From Theocolax elegans (lineage: Eukaryota > Arthropoda > Insecta > Hymenoptera > Cerocephalidae): a DNA stretch of 64,000 nt. The position numbers and the translations under genes were made by a program. Shown one piece after another: positions 32,420 through 42,429 of this stretch (position 1 is the first letter of the stretch; each line of letters begins with the position of its first letter). The DNA is taken from assembly GCA_026168455.1 (NCBI GenBank), contig CM047430.1, positions 9,494,848 through 9,558,847 on the forward strand. Reading direction: 5' to 3'. The notes beneath the pieces are model-generated. The model ran no database searches. It saw only the letters and a program-made list of their open reading frames with translations, and was not told where the DNA came from.

Positions 32420-32452
32420 AGCAAGCCTTTTTTACGCCTTTGGCACACAATA
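32420..32452 (+). repeat. Left terminal inverted repeat of a DDE transposon (candidate)
   Basis: Plus-strand cctttggcacacaatatact (within 32,434-32,453) with upstream cttttttacg pairs with the complement of 44,958-44,992 (agtatattgtgtgccaagg, then cgtaaag). About 28 of 33 positions agree. The two ends point toward each other and enclose the DDE transposase at 42.6-44.6 kb plus the inserted copia element. A target duplication was not identified. Confidence 0.6.
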
Positions 32453-32459
32453 TACTATT

Positions 32460-32716
32460 GCAAATACTCGAAAATAGCCGAGTCGATCATAAAAATCAAA
32501 TTGTTTGAACTATCCAAATAGTTCAATCACTCCGAGTTGCTCGAATAATCAGAGTAGTTGGAGCAATTTCAGCTACTCGATCAGTTCAAACGAACCGAGT
32601 AACTCGATTTTTGAGTAATTCGGTGAGATCGCATAATCGATTCAACTTGCTTCTCGGCTCGTGCTCGTCTATTCGAAAATTTGAGTCGAGTAACTAGAAA
32701 TTTCGGGTACTCGCTC
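32460..32716. other. Cluster of short ACTCG/CGAGT dyads
   Basis: About 250 bp packed with interleaved cgagt and actcg words in both orientations (gccgagtcg, cactccgagttgctcg, gctactcgatcag, accgagtaactcgat, gagtcgagtaact, gggtactcgctcact). Adjacent words can pair into many alternative small hairpins, for example caaatagttcaatc against gaactatccaaatagttc at 32,505-32,527. Lies just inside the left inverted end of the DDE transposon, where subterminal transposase-binding repeats are common. Confidence 0.5.
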
Positions 32717-33084
32717 ACTCCTATCAAACACATAAAACAATCATTGTACACTGAGAGAAAAAAATATTTGTGAGAAAAAAATCGTGCATTTGTGTTGTAA
32801 CAAAATGATATTTTTTCGGTATTACTACTTAGTTCTTAACTATTAAGATTTTACGTTAATAGAAATGAATGAAAGTTTAATTATCAACAACTGATTAAAA
32901 TAATACTTAACTGTAAAGAAATATTCATTTGCCCATATTTAAGTCATCAGATCTTAATAGTTAAGGAGGTAGGAGGCAGAATAAGAGCGGGAAAAAGAGA
33001 GACAGAGATATAGAGGGAGAGCGTGTAAGAAAGAGATATGCGCTCTAGACACATCAGTATTTATAAATTGGTTATTATTATATT
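32717..33084. other. Rest of transposon left arm; 5-bp copia target site
   Basis: No gene. A pair cttaactattaagat (32,837) and atcttaatagttaag (32,952) forms an inverted repeat of 15 bases. A purine-rich stretch (32,968-33,030, gagagacagagat-type) follows. The last five bases, atatt at 33,080-33,084, are the left copy of the copia target duplication. Confidence 0.55.
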
Positions 33085-33333
33085 TGTTGGAATTAAAACA
33101 AGAGAGGAAGGGCTTGGCTTTAATGAAAAACTCACCGTTTATATTATAAAAGATAAACTAATTTATTCTATATATATATTAAAACGTATGTACACTGGGG
33201 GAGGCCTTGGTACATCCGACCGTGTCGGGATCCATGGCTCGAGTGCAGTAGCGGGAGAAACCGATCTCGCCGCGCCGCCGCTTGCGTCGCTTCCTCCGGG
33301 GTTCTCCCCACTCCTCGTTACTAAGTCGGTAAC

Positions 33334-33364
<31 letters not shown>

Positions 33365-33385
33365 TATCACGTCTTATTTCCAACA
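33085..33385 (-). repeat. Copia 3' LTR (301 bp)
   Basis: Begins TGTTGGAA and ends TTCCAACA, an 8-bp inverted end. Contains a (ga)n run near 33,335-33,362. Compared with the other LTR there are seven substitutions and a 14-base shorter GA run, about 2.3% divergence outside the microsatellite. The start TGTTGGAAT is that of Drosophila copia. Confidence 0.95.
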
Positions 33386-33394
33386 CTCCCTCCC
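33386..33394 (-). promoter_or_regulatory. Copia polypurine tract
   Basis: The minus strand reads GGGAGGGAG immediately before the 3' LTR. This purine run resists RNase H and primes plus-strand DNA. Position and composition are exact for the role. Confidence 0.85.
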
Positions 33395-33520
33395 GTGGTT
33401 GTCTTGATCTCTTCTAGCTGCAATTTCTAAGTTGAACTTCTAACTTCTTATCCAGCTATATCTAGCTCCAACTTCTCTGCTCCATCTAGCTTTTATTTTC
33501 TGTAACGAAACATCAATCTA

Positions 33521-34066
33521 TTAATTTTCTAAATAACAATTCAGAATTTCTCTAGCTAATTTAACATGCAAATCATGAGCCAATGGCTTTGTGAATATAT
33601 CCGCTATTTGCTCCTTTGAAGCTATCCATTTAATTTCAATTAGGTTCCTGTCAACGCATTCTCTAACGTAGTGCTCTCTAACCTCTGTCATATGTCTGAG
33701 TTTATTGCTACAACTAACTTTTGTGCTTTGTATGGCAGCCATATTATCACACCATAGAGTCACGGGCGCAAACGAGTTTTCTAACATTAAATAGATCGAG
33801 CATTGTAGAGATACTATCTCTTGGCACGCTTCACTCATGGCCACATACTCTGCTTGACATGTTGATAGGGAGACGTACGCTTGTTTGTGTGTTCTCCAGG
33901 ATATAGTATCACCGAATAACTTTATCACATATCCACAGGTAGTTAGGCTACCTCTACAATCAGCGAAACTAGCATCCGAATAAGCTTGTAAATCGTTTAG
34001 CTTCCCTTCGAACTTTAAACCTAAACTCTTAGTATATTTTAAATATCTACATAATCGTTTTACCAT
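33521..34066 (-). CDS. Copia RNase H domain
   Basis: 181 aa, minus strand. RYLKYTKSLGLKF opens the domain; catalytic residues lie in AYSDASFADCRGSLTTCGY (Asp), CQAEYVAMSEACQEI (Glu) and LWCDNMAAIQ (Asp). It ends with ADIFTKPLAHDLHVKLAREI, the copia C-terminal signature. It digests RNA of the RNA-DNA hybrid during reverse transcription. The frame abuts the RT frame at 34,060 with a short overlap, implying a frameshift there. Confidence 0.9.
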   Translation of the reverse strand: MVKRLCRYLKYTKSLGLKFEGKLNDLQAYSDASFADCRGSLTTCGYVIKLFGDTISWRTHKQAYVSLSTCQAEYVAMSEACQEIVSLQCSIYLMLENSFAPVTLWCDNMAAIQSTKVSCSNKLRHMTEVREHYVRECVDRNLIEIKWIASKEQIADIFTKPLAHDLHVKLAREILNCYLEN

Positions 34067-34815
34067 TTTCCATCATCAGTCGGATTTATTTGATGTCGAC
34101 TCAATACATTTACCGCGTATGAAATGTCTGATCTAACTGTGTTAGCTAGGTATAATAAAGTTCCAACTATTTCCCTATATGACGAATTTCCCTTATTGAT
34201 AGTTGACTCTAGACTAGCCTTTTCGTCACTTTCTTCTCTATCTCTTCTAGCTTGATTCGCGACTTGATTAGTAACCATAGGAGTTCTTTGAGGGTGCATT
34301 TCACTGTAACCGAATCTTTGTAACATTTTCTCTATATAGTTTTCTAGCTGTAATATCGTTACTTTGATCTTTCTATCTCGGACTATCTCAATACCTAAAA
34401 ATGTTATCGGTTCTCCTAAATCTGTCATTTCAAAATCTAACTGAAGTTTTGTTTTAATTTCTTCTAGCTTTATCGAGTCATTACTAGCTATCAACATGTC
34501 ATCAACATATATTATTAAGATTAATAATTTATTTTCATTTCTCCAAGTAAACAGGCATGGTTTCCTTTCGTGCGATTTTAATCCTAACTTTATTGCCACC
34601 TCTGTAATCTTTTCATTCCATCGTTTAGGACTTATCTTCAGTCCATACAGGGCTTTATTGATTTTACAAACTTTAACTTTTCTATCAATTTCGGAACATT
34701 CTATACCTTCTGGTATCTCCATGTAAATTTCATTATCAATTGTCCCATTTAAAAATGCTGTCTTTACATCTAGCTGACAAACGTTTAAATCTAGCTTAAT
34801 AATTGCAAAGGCTGA
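34060..34815 (-). CDS. Copia reverse transcriptase, palm
   Basis: 220 aa from the first ATG (34,722); the same frame continues upward to 34,815. Motifs: ALYGLKISPKRWNEKI, then the catalytic LLILIIYVDDMLIASND, DLGEPITFLGIEI, and ISYAVNVLSRHQINP. YVDD is intact. Upstream it is separated from the fingers domain by an in-frame TGA at 34,816-34,818. The polyprotein therefore does not run through. Confidence 0.9.
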   Translation of the reverse strand, partial: SAFAIIKLDLNVCQLDVKTAFLNGTIDNEIYMEIPEGIECSEIDRKVKVCKINKALYGLKISPKRWNEKITEVAIKLGLKSHERKPCLFTWRNENKLLILIIYVDDMLIASNDSIKLEEIKTKLQLDFEMTDLGEPITFLGIEIVRDRKIKVTILQLENYIEKMLQRFGYSEMHPQRTPMVTNQVANQARRDREESDEKASLESTINKGNSSYREIVGTLLYLANTVRSDISYAVNVLSRHQINPTDDGKW

Positions 34816-35854
34816 TCAAATAATCTGCAATCGCGAAACAGGTGCATATGTCTCGTTTAGATCATAATTATTCTTATCCTTAAATCCGCGAATAACTAAT
34901 CTAGCTTTATATTTACATTCATTCTCTTCTAGCATTTTCCTTTTTAGAACCCATTTGGAGTCAATTATATTTGCTTTGCTTCCATCTATCGAATACTTTG
35001 GTCGATCTACTAAAGTCCAAACATTATTATTTTTCATCGATTCTAGCTCACTATCAATTGCCCTTTTCCATTCTAACTTATCGTTTGCTGACATAGCTTC
35101 TGTATACGAAGTTGGCTCTTTTCTTATGATAGCTAATAGAGATTGACAATTTTCTAATTCTAACATATTGATATTTGATTCTATTTGTTGCGTTGTTTCG
35201 GTTGATTTAACCGTTTCTAACTCTCCTTCTAGATTTATAGTTTCGACAATTTTCCTAGTTACAAACTTTAACTTTTCTATCAATTTCGGAACATTCTATA
35301 CCTTCTGGTATCTCCATGTAAATTTCATTATCAATTGTCCCATTTAAAAATGCTGTCTTTACATCTAGCTGACAAACGTTTAAATCTAGCTTAATAATTG
35401 CAAAGGCTGATCAAATAATCTGCAATCGCGAAACAGGTGCATATGTCTCGTTTAGATCATAATTATTCTTATCCTTAAATCCGCGAATAACTAATCTAGC
35501 TTTATATTTACATTCATTCTCTTCTAGCATTTTCCTTTTTAGAACCCATTTGGAGTCAATTATATTTGCTTTGCTTCCATCTATCGAATACTTTGGTCGA
35601 TCTACTAAAGTCCAAACATTATTATTTTTCATCGATTCTAGCTCACTATCAATTGCCCTTTTCCATTCTAACTTATCGTTTGCTGACATAGCTTCTGTAT
35701 ACGAAGTTGGCTCTTTTCTTATGATAGCTAATAGAGATTGACAATTTTCTAATTCTAACATATTGATATTTGATTCTATTTGTTGCGTTGTTTCGGTTGA
35801 TTTAACCGTTTCTAACTCTCCTTCTAGATTTATAGTTTCGACAATTTTCCTAGG
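34665..35854. repeat. 595-bp tandem duplication inside copia RT
   Basis: 34,665-35,259 is repeated at 35,260-35,854, offset exactly 595, essentially identical. Junction: ..gacaattttcctag joins ttacaaactttaac. Each unit carries the RT start (the [20 protein letters not shown] and [16 protein letters not shown] motifs) and the TGA codon (34,816 and 35,411). Because both copies share the TGA, the nonsense mutation came before the duplication. Assembly error is possible. Confidence 0.9.
34819..35410 (-). pseudogene. Copia RT fingers, inner duplicate
   Basis: 155 aa of RT N-terminus ([40 protein letters not shown]), ending at the TGA. It is the second copy of the duplicated unit; its upstream part (35,230-35,283) crosses the duplication junction and loses the integrase connection. 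Confidence 0.85.
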
Positions 35855-36760
35855 ACGACCTCTTTTGCGTTTTACTCCCTCCGTTTCTAAAATTTCTTTT
35901 TCCTTTTCAAATTCTAAAAACCAACTTTCTTTATTTATTTCCTCTGCCGATTTAGCCCAGTCTTTAATATTAGCTGTGTTGTACTTATCTCCGAATACCA
36001 GTTTTTCACAAAATCTAACATCTCTACTTTCATAGAATTTACCTTCTTCCGGTTTCAAAAGTAAATATCCCGTATTAGTATATCCTATCATAACTACTCG
36101 TTTTCCTAGCTGATCGAACTTCGTTCCAACCTTTCTTTGTATTTTCATATAAGCTATTGAACCAAATCTTTTAAATCTTTCTACATCTATCTTGTAATTG
36201 GGGCAGAATTTTTCTAGTGGTATTTCCATATTGTTCGATTTGTGCGGCGTTCTATTATACACGTATACCGCCGTGCCTAAAGCAAGATCCCACATATTTT
36301 CGGGCAATCGCGTATCGTAAATTAAAGTTCTAACTTTCTTTTGAATCGTCTGGTTGAATCTTTCCGCAACACCATTATGTTCAGGTGTATCCGGTGGGGC
36401 TAATTGCAGTTCAGCTCCTAATTTATTTAATATTTCTAGCGTATATCCACCGGTAAATTCTGTTCCTTGATCGCACCTAAGATAACATACTTTTTCATCC
36501 GAGCCCAAGATATTTCTAGCGCTTCTAACAAATAATTCTAAGCAGTTTCCTATCTCACTTTTATTTTTCATCGGATATGCCATCGCTAATCTAGCATAAT
36601 CATCAATAAATACGGATATGAACCGGATATCCCTTTGGATGAGTAGCTGGACTGATTGGACCCATTGTATCAGCATGTATAATTTGTAACGGTCTGATTG
36701 CTCTTTGTATTTGACTATTAAATGGCAATTTATTAAACTTCGAGACGATACAAACTTCAC
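35414..36760 (-). CDS. Copia integrase catalytic core and RT start
   Basis: 449 aa. Core Asp residues in [11 protein letters not shown] region and [11 protein letters not shown]; Glu in [12 protein letters not shown], with exactly 35 residues between the second Asp and the Glu. [19 protein letters not shown] follows, then the GKRVVMIGY motif, a basic RKRGRPRK segment (AT-hook or nuclear signal) near residue 300, and the RT fingers ending at TGA 35,411. The first 50 residues are out of frame; the real entry is from the frame of 36,603-38,006, so a frameshift lies near 36,605-36,620. Confidence 0.9.
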
Positions 36761-38040
36761 AATCTTGTATTGATTTATCGAACTTTACATTACTTAAATC
36801 TTTCTGATTCGGAAACCGTTTCTGAAATGATTTTAGGTATTCTAGCGATGCGTGACCAAGTCTAATATGCCATAAAATAGCTTTGTTTTCTGAAATTGTA
36901 TCTAAACTACAATCTAACTTTGTTGTTTCGTCTGTTAATAGATTATATATTTGGCTGATCTTTCTATCGTATATAGTATTCTCAAAGTTTGAAGACTGTG
37001 ACTGAGGAGTTTCACGATCTATGTCTAGCGTATCTACTCTTCCGCTTTCCTCATCGTCAACATTGGCCTTTTTCTTTTCTAGCTTTCTTTTACTGCCTTG
37101 GCTTCTCGTTGTTATGTAAGCGATGACTTTACTATCATTTTCTGGCTGGTTTAATTTCTTAATTTTCGATCTATCTATTTCTAACTCAATTATCCAATAA
37201 GGTTTTTCATAAATTCCTGTAATGAACGACTCTTTTGTAAATGGATCAAATACGTTGATCTTTTCGTTATCTAGATATATGCCTAGACCCTGATCGACAA
37301 GTTTCCTCAAGGAAAGAAGATTTTCGGACAGCTGTTCGGCGCAAATCACATTTTTTAACTCTAGCGTTCTATCTTGTGAGGTTATACCACTAACTTGACC
37401 TCCTCCCTCCGATTTTATAATCGCGTAATCATTTTTGTTAGCACATTTAATATCAATCTTTTTATTATTATCTAGCTTCTTAAAAATCAATTTTATATTT
37501 GACATATGTTCTGTGGCACCGGAATCGCCCAGGAATTTAACTAATATATTATTTTGTGGAATCTCGTTCTCTTCAGGAGTCGAATAATGCAAACTACTAT
37601 TGGTTGTTAAAAGACCATTGCACTCACCGGGATTACTTTGATTTTTGTTTACTGGTGCTCTTTCTGTAGCTTTTCCTCTGCCTCTCGTTAACCCACGGTT
37701 GATTCTAGCATTCCCTTTATCCTGACCCTTACCTCTAGCCAAATCTAATCTAGGTCGTTTCTTTGTTATGTGTTCGAGTCCGGGGCTTTGTCTTTTATTC
37801 CTTAAAATTCTAGCTCCTTGAATTAACCCCCGTTTAGTACACAACTGTCTAACATACCTTGGTCTAGCTTGGATTCCCATCTCTTCTAGCTGTCTGTCCG
37901 AATATGGGCAGGTCGTGCTAACGTGTCCTTCGTATCGACGACATCTGTAGCACATTCTGCCGTCTCTCGTGCAATCTCTAGCTGCATGTCCTTTATTGCC
38001 ACACACGTAGCATGCCTCCTTTTGACTGCTCGTAGCATGT
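36603..38040 (-). CDS. Copia Gag zinc knuckles, protease and GAG-pre-integrase domain
   Basis: 467 aa. Knuckle one, [12 protein letters not shown], is preceded by its first Cys just upstream of the assigned start; knuckle two is [16 protein letters not shown] basic Arg/Lys linker follows. Protease active site: [15 protein letters not shown], the copia form DSGAT. The GAG-pre-integrase HHCC segment is [15 protein letters not shown] with [14 protein letters not shown]. It ends [20 protein letters not shown], the first integrase Asp, then shifts frame. Overlaps the gag frame at 37,886-38,006, so another frameshift is present. Confidence 0.9.
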
Positions 38041-38491
38041 TGAGCAGTTGCCGATTTCGAACTTTCTTCTCTAGCTGCTTCCTGTCAACAATATAGGTTT
38101 TAAATTGTTCAACCGAAAGGGGTCGCTGATGCGTATTTTTATTGAAAAATTCAGCATCTCTAACTTTGGGTACGTTTATTACTATTGCATCGTAAAATGC
38201 ATCTCTTATGTCCGTTTCCGTTAAATTTGGTACATTTGTCAAATTATTGTACTGTCTAACTATTTTGTCGAACTTATCCCAAAATACCGAAGCAGTTTCT
38301 TTATTAGGTTGATATCTTAAATTATGCAATTGCTTTCTCAAATACCCGGATGTCACATTGGATTCACTATCTTTAAGACTTTTAATTTTATCTAACAATT
38401 CAACTGGGTTATGAATGTGCGCGAGTTTTGAATGATTCGATTGGTCGATTCTGTTTACAATTATTTCTGTAACTTTGAATTTTTCTTTTTC
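37886..38491 (-). pseudogene. Copia Gag capsid region
   Basis: Frame 37,886-38,398 plus upstream codons to 38,491. Reads SGYLRKQLHNLRYQPNKETA, FWDKFDKIVRQYNNL and RPLSVEQFKTYIVD, matching the copia UBN2-type gag domain (L.nLk.....v..y...f..iv..l). It stops short of the zinc knuckles through a frameshift. Upstream a TAG at 38,492-38,494 separates it from the coiled-coil start. Confidence 0.75.
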
Positions 38492-38494
38492 CTA

Positions 38495-38977
38495 CGTATT
38501 GTCATCTATCCCGTCTCTAGCTTTTTGTCGAGGATCTATAACGTAAAGCAAATCACAAACGCGCAGTTCGGACGTCAGATAGTCCAAGAACTGTTCTAAA
38601 CTTGAACTATTTGTTAATTTGTACTCGCGCCTACTTGTCGTATCTTTATTTACAATTTCGATCTGAATCTTTTCTTTTAAGTTACTTGATCTATTTTCTA
38701 GCATATTATTTCTAATTAGTTTGTCAAATTCTTTTCTAACTGTTTCTGAAACTAATAATTTGTCTACCTTTTCTCTAGTTGGTTCGATTTCTTCAAATTC
38801 CTCCCATTTTGCCCATTTTCCTTCTAGCGTACCAATTCGATCATATATGTGACTTATCCTAGTCACTATGTCGCCTTGGTATATCTTTTGGTCCTTCAAA
38901 CCAAGTTCATATAGAGTCGGGACTCTATCTTCCAGCGACGCCACTCTAGCTGTTAATTTTTCTAGCATTCCGGTCAA
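38495..38977 (-). CDS. Copia Gag N-terminus, copy adjoining capsid
   Basis: 161 aa, starts MTGMLEKLTARVASLEDRVP, a heptad-like coiled coil, then acidic and basic helices (KVDKLLVSETVRKEFDKLIR). It terminates at TAG 38,492, where the outer copy reads TTG. So the nonsense change arose after the duplication, in this copy. Confidence 0.7.
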
Positions 38978-39590
38978 ATCTGAAAAATAACAATCTTTAT
39001 TTATTCCAATTTTATTAACTAAATCTCCCTTATCGGCTGTGTAACATTCTAACTGAGAATTCTCAAGGAGACTTCTCTCTTTCTTGAACCTACTCAGATT
39101 ATAAACGCACGTCTATTCGTTTTATCATTGGGGTTGAGTTACCTTTCATTTTCGTTTCTAACTTATCTAGCTTATCCCCAGACTCGAGCTCAGGTTCCTT
39201 TTCTAGCTCAAAATCTAGCTGTGGGTCAGGATCATTTTTCCCTTCCCTTTCTAGCTCCAGATCATCCACCTGCTGGCTCAGAAGAGATTAGTTGGCGTCA
39301 CTCGCCTCTAGCAGCAGCCGTTTCCTTTCTAACTCTTCACTGACGACACGAATGATCTCGTCACTCAATTGCTCTCGTCCTGTGAAAATACAATGGGAAA
39401 TTTAGATAGTTGTCCAAAATTTGACCGAACACAAGCCAAACATGAACAACAAGCGAATGCAGAAGCACTGGAACACACAGATTTTCCACATTCACTTAAT
39501 ATCATGAACAGACTGCATAAGAACACATTATACAGAAAATCCATGAGCCAGCTTTAATCTGAGATTTTTGCATGCTTCAAGGTATAATAC

Positions 39591-40226
39591 CTACATATTA
39601 TATAATATATATATATATATATATATATGATTTTTAATTTTATCTAACAATTCAACTGGGTTATGAATGTGCGCGAGTTTTGAATGATACGATTGGTCGA
39701 TTCTGTTTAAATTATTTCTAACTTTGAATTTTTCTTTTTCCAACGTATTGTCATCTATCCCGTCTCTAGCTTTTTGTCGAGGATCTATAACGTAAAGCAA
39801 ATCACAAACGCGCAGTTCGGACGTCAGATAGTCCAAGAACTGTTCTAAACTTGAACTATTTGTTAATTTGTACTCGCGCCTACTTGTCGTATCTTTATTT
39901 ACAATTTCGATCTGAATCTTTTCTTTTAAGTTACTTGATCTATTTTCTAGCATATTATTTCTAATTAGTTTGTCAAATTCTTTTCTAACTGTTTCTGAAA
40001 CTAATAATTTGTCTACCTTTTCTCTAGTTGGTTCGATTTCTTCAAATTCCTCCCATTTTGCCCATTTTCCTTCTAGCGTACCAATTCGATCATATATGTG
40101 ACTTATCCTAGTCACTATGTCGCCTTGGTATATCTTTTGGTCCTTCAAACCAAGTTCATATAGAGTCGGGACTCTATCTTCCAGCGACGCCACTCTAGCT
40201 GTTAATTTTTCTAGCATTCCGGTCAA
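39591..40226 (-). CDS. Copia Gag N-terminus, outer copy, running into the TA repeat
   Basis: 211 aa. Same N-terminus as the inner copy, but it reads on through VELLDKIKN and then into HIYIYIYIL, encoded by the (ta)n junction. It is nearest to the 5' LTR and would be the first frame met by a ribosome. It ends without capsid, so translation from here makes a truncated Gag. Confidence 0.75.
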   Translation of the reverse strand: MTGMLEKLTARVASLEDRVPTLYELGLKDQKIYQGDIVTRISHIYDRIGTLEGKWAKWEEFEEIEPTREKVDKLLVSETVRKEFDKLIRNNMLENRSSNLKEKIQIEIVNKDTTSRREYKLTNSSSLEQFLDYLTSELRVCDLLYVIDPRQKARDGIDDNTLEKEKFKVRNNLNRIDQSYHSKLAHIHNPVELLDKIKNHIYIYIYILYNM

Positions 40227-40840
40227 ATCTGAAAAATAACAATCTTTATTTATTCCAATTTTATTAACTAAATCTCCCTTATCGGCTGTGTAACATTCTA
40301 ACTGAGAATTCTCAAGGAGACTTCTCTCTTTCTTGAACCTACTCAGATTATAAACGCACGTCTATTCGTTTTATCATTGGGGTTGAGTTACCTTTCATTT
40401 TCGTTTCTAACTTATCTAGCTTATCCCCAGACTCGAGCTCAGGTTCCTTTTCTAGCTCAAAATCTAGCTGTGGGTCAGGATCATTTTTCCCTTCCCTTTC
40501 TAGCTCCAGATCATCCACCTGCTGGCTCAGAAGAGATTAGTTGGCGTCACTCGCCTCTAGCAGCAGCCGTTTCCTTTCTAAATCTTCACTGACGACACGA
40601 ATGATCTCGTCACTCAATTGCTCTCGTCCTGTGAAAATACAATGGGAAATTTAGATAGTTGTCCAAAATTTGACCGAACACAAGCCAAACATGAACAACA
40701 AGCGAATGCAGAAGCACTGGAACACACAGATTTTCCACATTCACTTAATATCATGAACAGACTGCATAAGAACACATTATACAGAAAATCCATGAGCCAG
40801 CTTTAATCTGAGATTTTTGCATGCTTCAAGGTATAATACC

Positions 40841-40878
<38 letters not shown>

Positions 40879-40885
40879 TTTTAAT

Positions 40886-42104
40886 TTCGTATCTAACTAC
40901 TATCTAATTACTCTTACCATTCTAGCTTAAAAAATTCATGTTTACCAACTGTATAACGTTTTCCGCCAGACATGGTGAAGACCACTCCTTCCTCCTGGAT
41001 GTCGAAGACATATGTTTCGTCCGGGTGGTTCTCCGCCAATTAAAGCTCTAAGTCTTGCGTGAGCAAGAACAGCTTCAAAGTCCGTTGGTCTATACATAAA
41101 ACCATGTTAAATCCAACTTAAAATATTCTATCATTTCATATATCTAACTTCAATATATTTTCTAACTTGATTCTAATTTTCGAAACTGTACAGTATGTCT
41201 AGCTTGTATAGTCATTTATTGACTTTCTAGTAATGCGCATTGTCAAACTTTCAATTTCGAAGCATTTATCCGTATCAAACGATGTGCGGGTCTCGCATGT
41301 GCATTATTAGTTCTAACTAATTTCATGCGCGTCCATTTCACTCGGTCACGCCACGTATCAACTGCAAATATCAAGTGGTGTAAATGTCGATCGATCGATT
41401 GTTCGCGCGCGCCGGTCGAACGAGCATGCTCTCCAGTCGCGAGTTTCCCCCACTCCGCGCGGTCGAGCAACACGGCGTTCCCGCTCAGGCCCGGCGGCCA
41501 TCTTGGCTTCCTTGCGTCTACCGATTTCTCGGAACCGTCTAATCAACAACCAATTTCGTGCACTTTTTGCGAAAACCCGGCACTCGAACGACACGTAAAC
41601 GCTCAAAATTTTAAACTAGCTTCAAACTTACATAACTCTGGATCGAGCATTTTCAATTGAATTTAATCTCAAACTAACAGAATTTAATTTCAAACTAACT
41701 GAATTTGATTTCAAACTAACTGAATTTAATTTCAAACTAACTGAATTTAATTTCAAACTAACTGAATTTAACATGTAACTAGCCCGCACTTTCGCTCGAT
41801 GAGTCACATACCTCTAGCATTTGCCGATTTGCGGAGGTCTCCTATCTCGTCCGCCATCTTTCTTTCTAGCTGCTGTAGATTCCTCTACCTGATCCCGGTA
41901 GATCCTCTAGCTTTCTTTCTCCTAGCTAAATTTCCTTTGTGGTGGTTGACTGGGTAACAGTAGCTCTGTCTGATCTCCCTTTCTAGCTTCTTTCTAGCAC
42001 AACATCAACAAAACTTTACACCACACTTTTCTCACAAGCACTCGCGATCGCGAAGAAGGGACTTCTAACAAATAACAAAGCCAAACTATTCCTCTCAAAC
42101 CAGC
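40886..42104 (-). other. Copia 5' leader, non-coding
   Basis: About 1.2 kb between the primer site and gag without a plausible frame. Contains the 21-bp array at 41,659-41,770, a GC-rich stretch at 41,320-41,560 (gatcgatcgattgttcgcgc), and many copies of the TCTAGC/TCTAAC hexamers. Leaders hold packaging and dimerisation signals; which part does so is unknown. Confidence 0.7.
41659..41770. repeat. 21-bp tandem repeat in copia leader
   Basis: Five units of gaatttaatttcaaactaac plus one base, with one or two substitutions in the outer units. Period 21. Confidence 0.9.
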
Positions 42105-42134
42105 GCGCAGTGGAAGCGTGCTGGGCCCATAACC
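42105..42134 (-). promoter_or_regulatory. Copia primer binding site: initiator tRNA-Met 5' half
   Basis: The plus strand ends ctgggcccataacc right at the LTR. This is the anticodon arm of initiator tRNA-Met, and the match extends leftward over 30 bases (gcgcagtggaagcgtg..) through the D-arm. Drosophila copia is known to prime with a cleaved 5' half of this tRNA, using a shorter match. The position flush with the LTR is exact. Confidence 0.9.
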
Positions 42135-42383
42135 TGTTGGAATTAAAACAGGAGAGGAAGGGCTTGGCTTTAATGATAAACTCACCGTTTATATTATAAA
42201 AGTTAAACTAATTTATTCTATATATATATTAAAACGTATGTACACTGGGGGAGGCCTTGGTACGTCCGACCGTGTCGGGATCCGTGGCTCGAGTGCAGTA
42301 GCGGGAGAAACCGATCTCGCCGCGCCGCCGCTTGCGTCGCTTCCTCCGGGGTCCTCCCCACTCCTCGTTACTAAGTCGGTAAC

Positions 42384-42429
<46 letters not shown>

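Larger units (their letters stand above)
38380..40885. repeat. About 1,250-bp tandem duplication of copia gag/leader
   Basis: 38,385-39,632 is repeated at 39,634-40,882, offset 1,249-1,252. Both copies end in (ta)n followed by gatttttaattt, and a third trace of that phrase follows copy 2 at about 40,875. Identity is very high: a 3-base difference near 38,460/39,710, one base at 38,493 (cta versus caa), and microsatellite length. The TA repeat at each junction suggests slippage or unequal exchange at the microsatellite. Confidence 0.9.
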
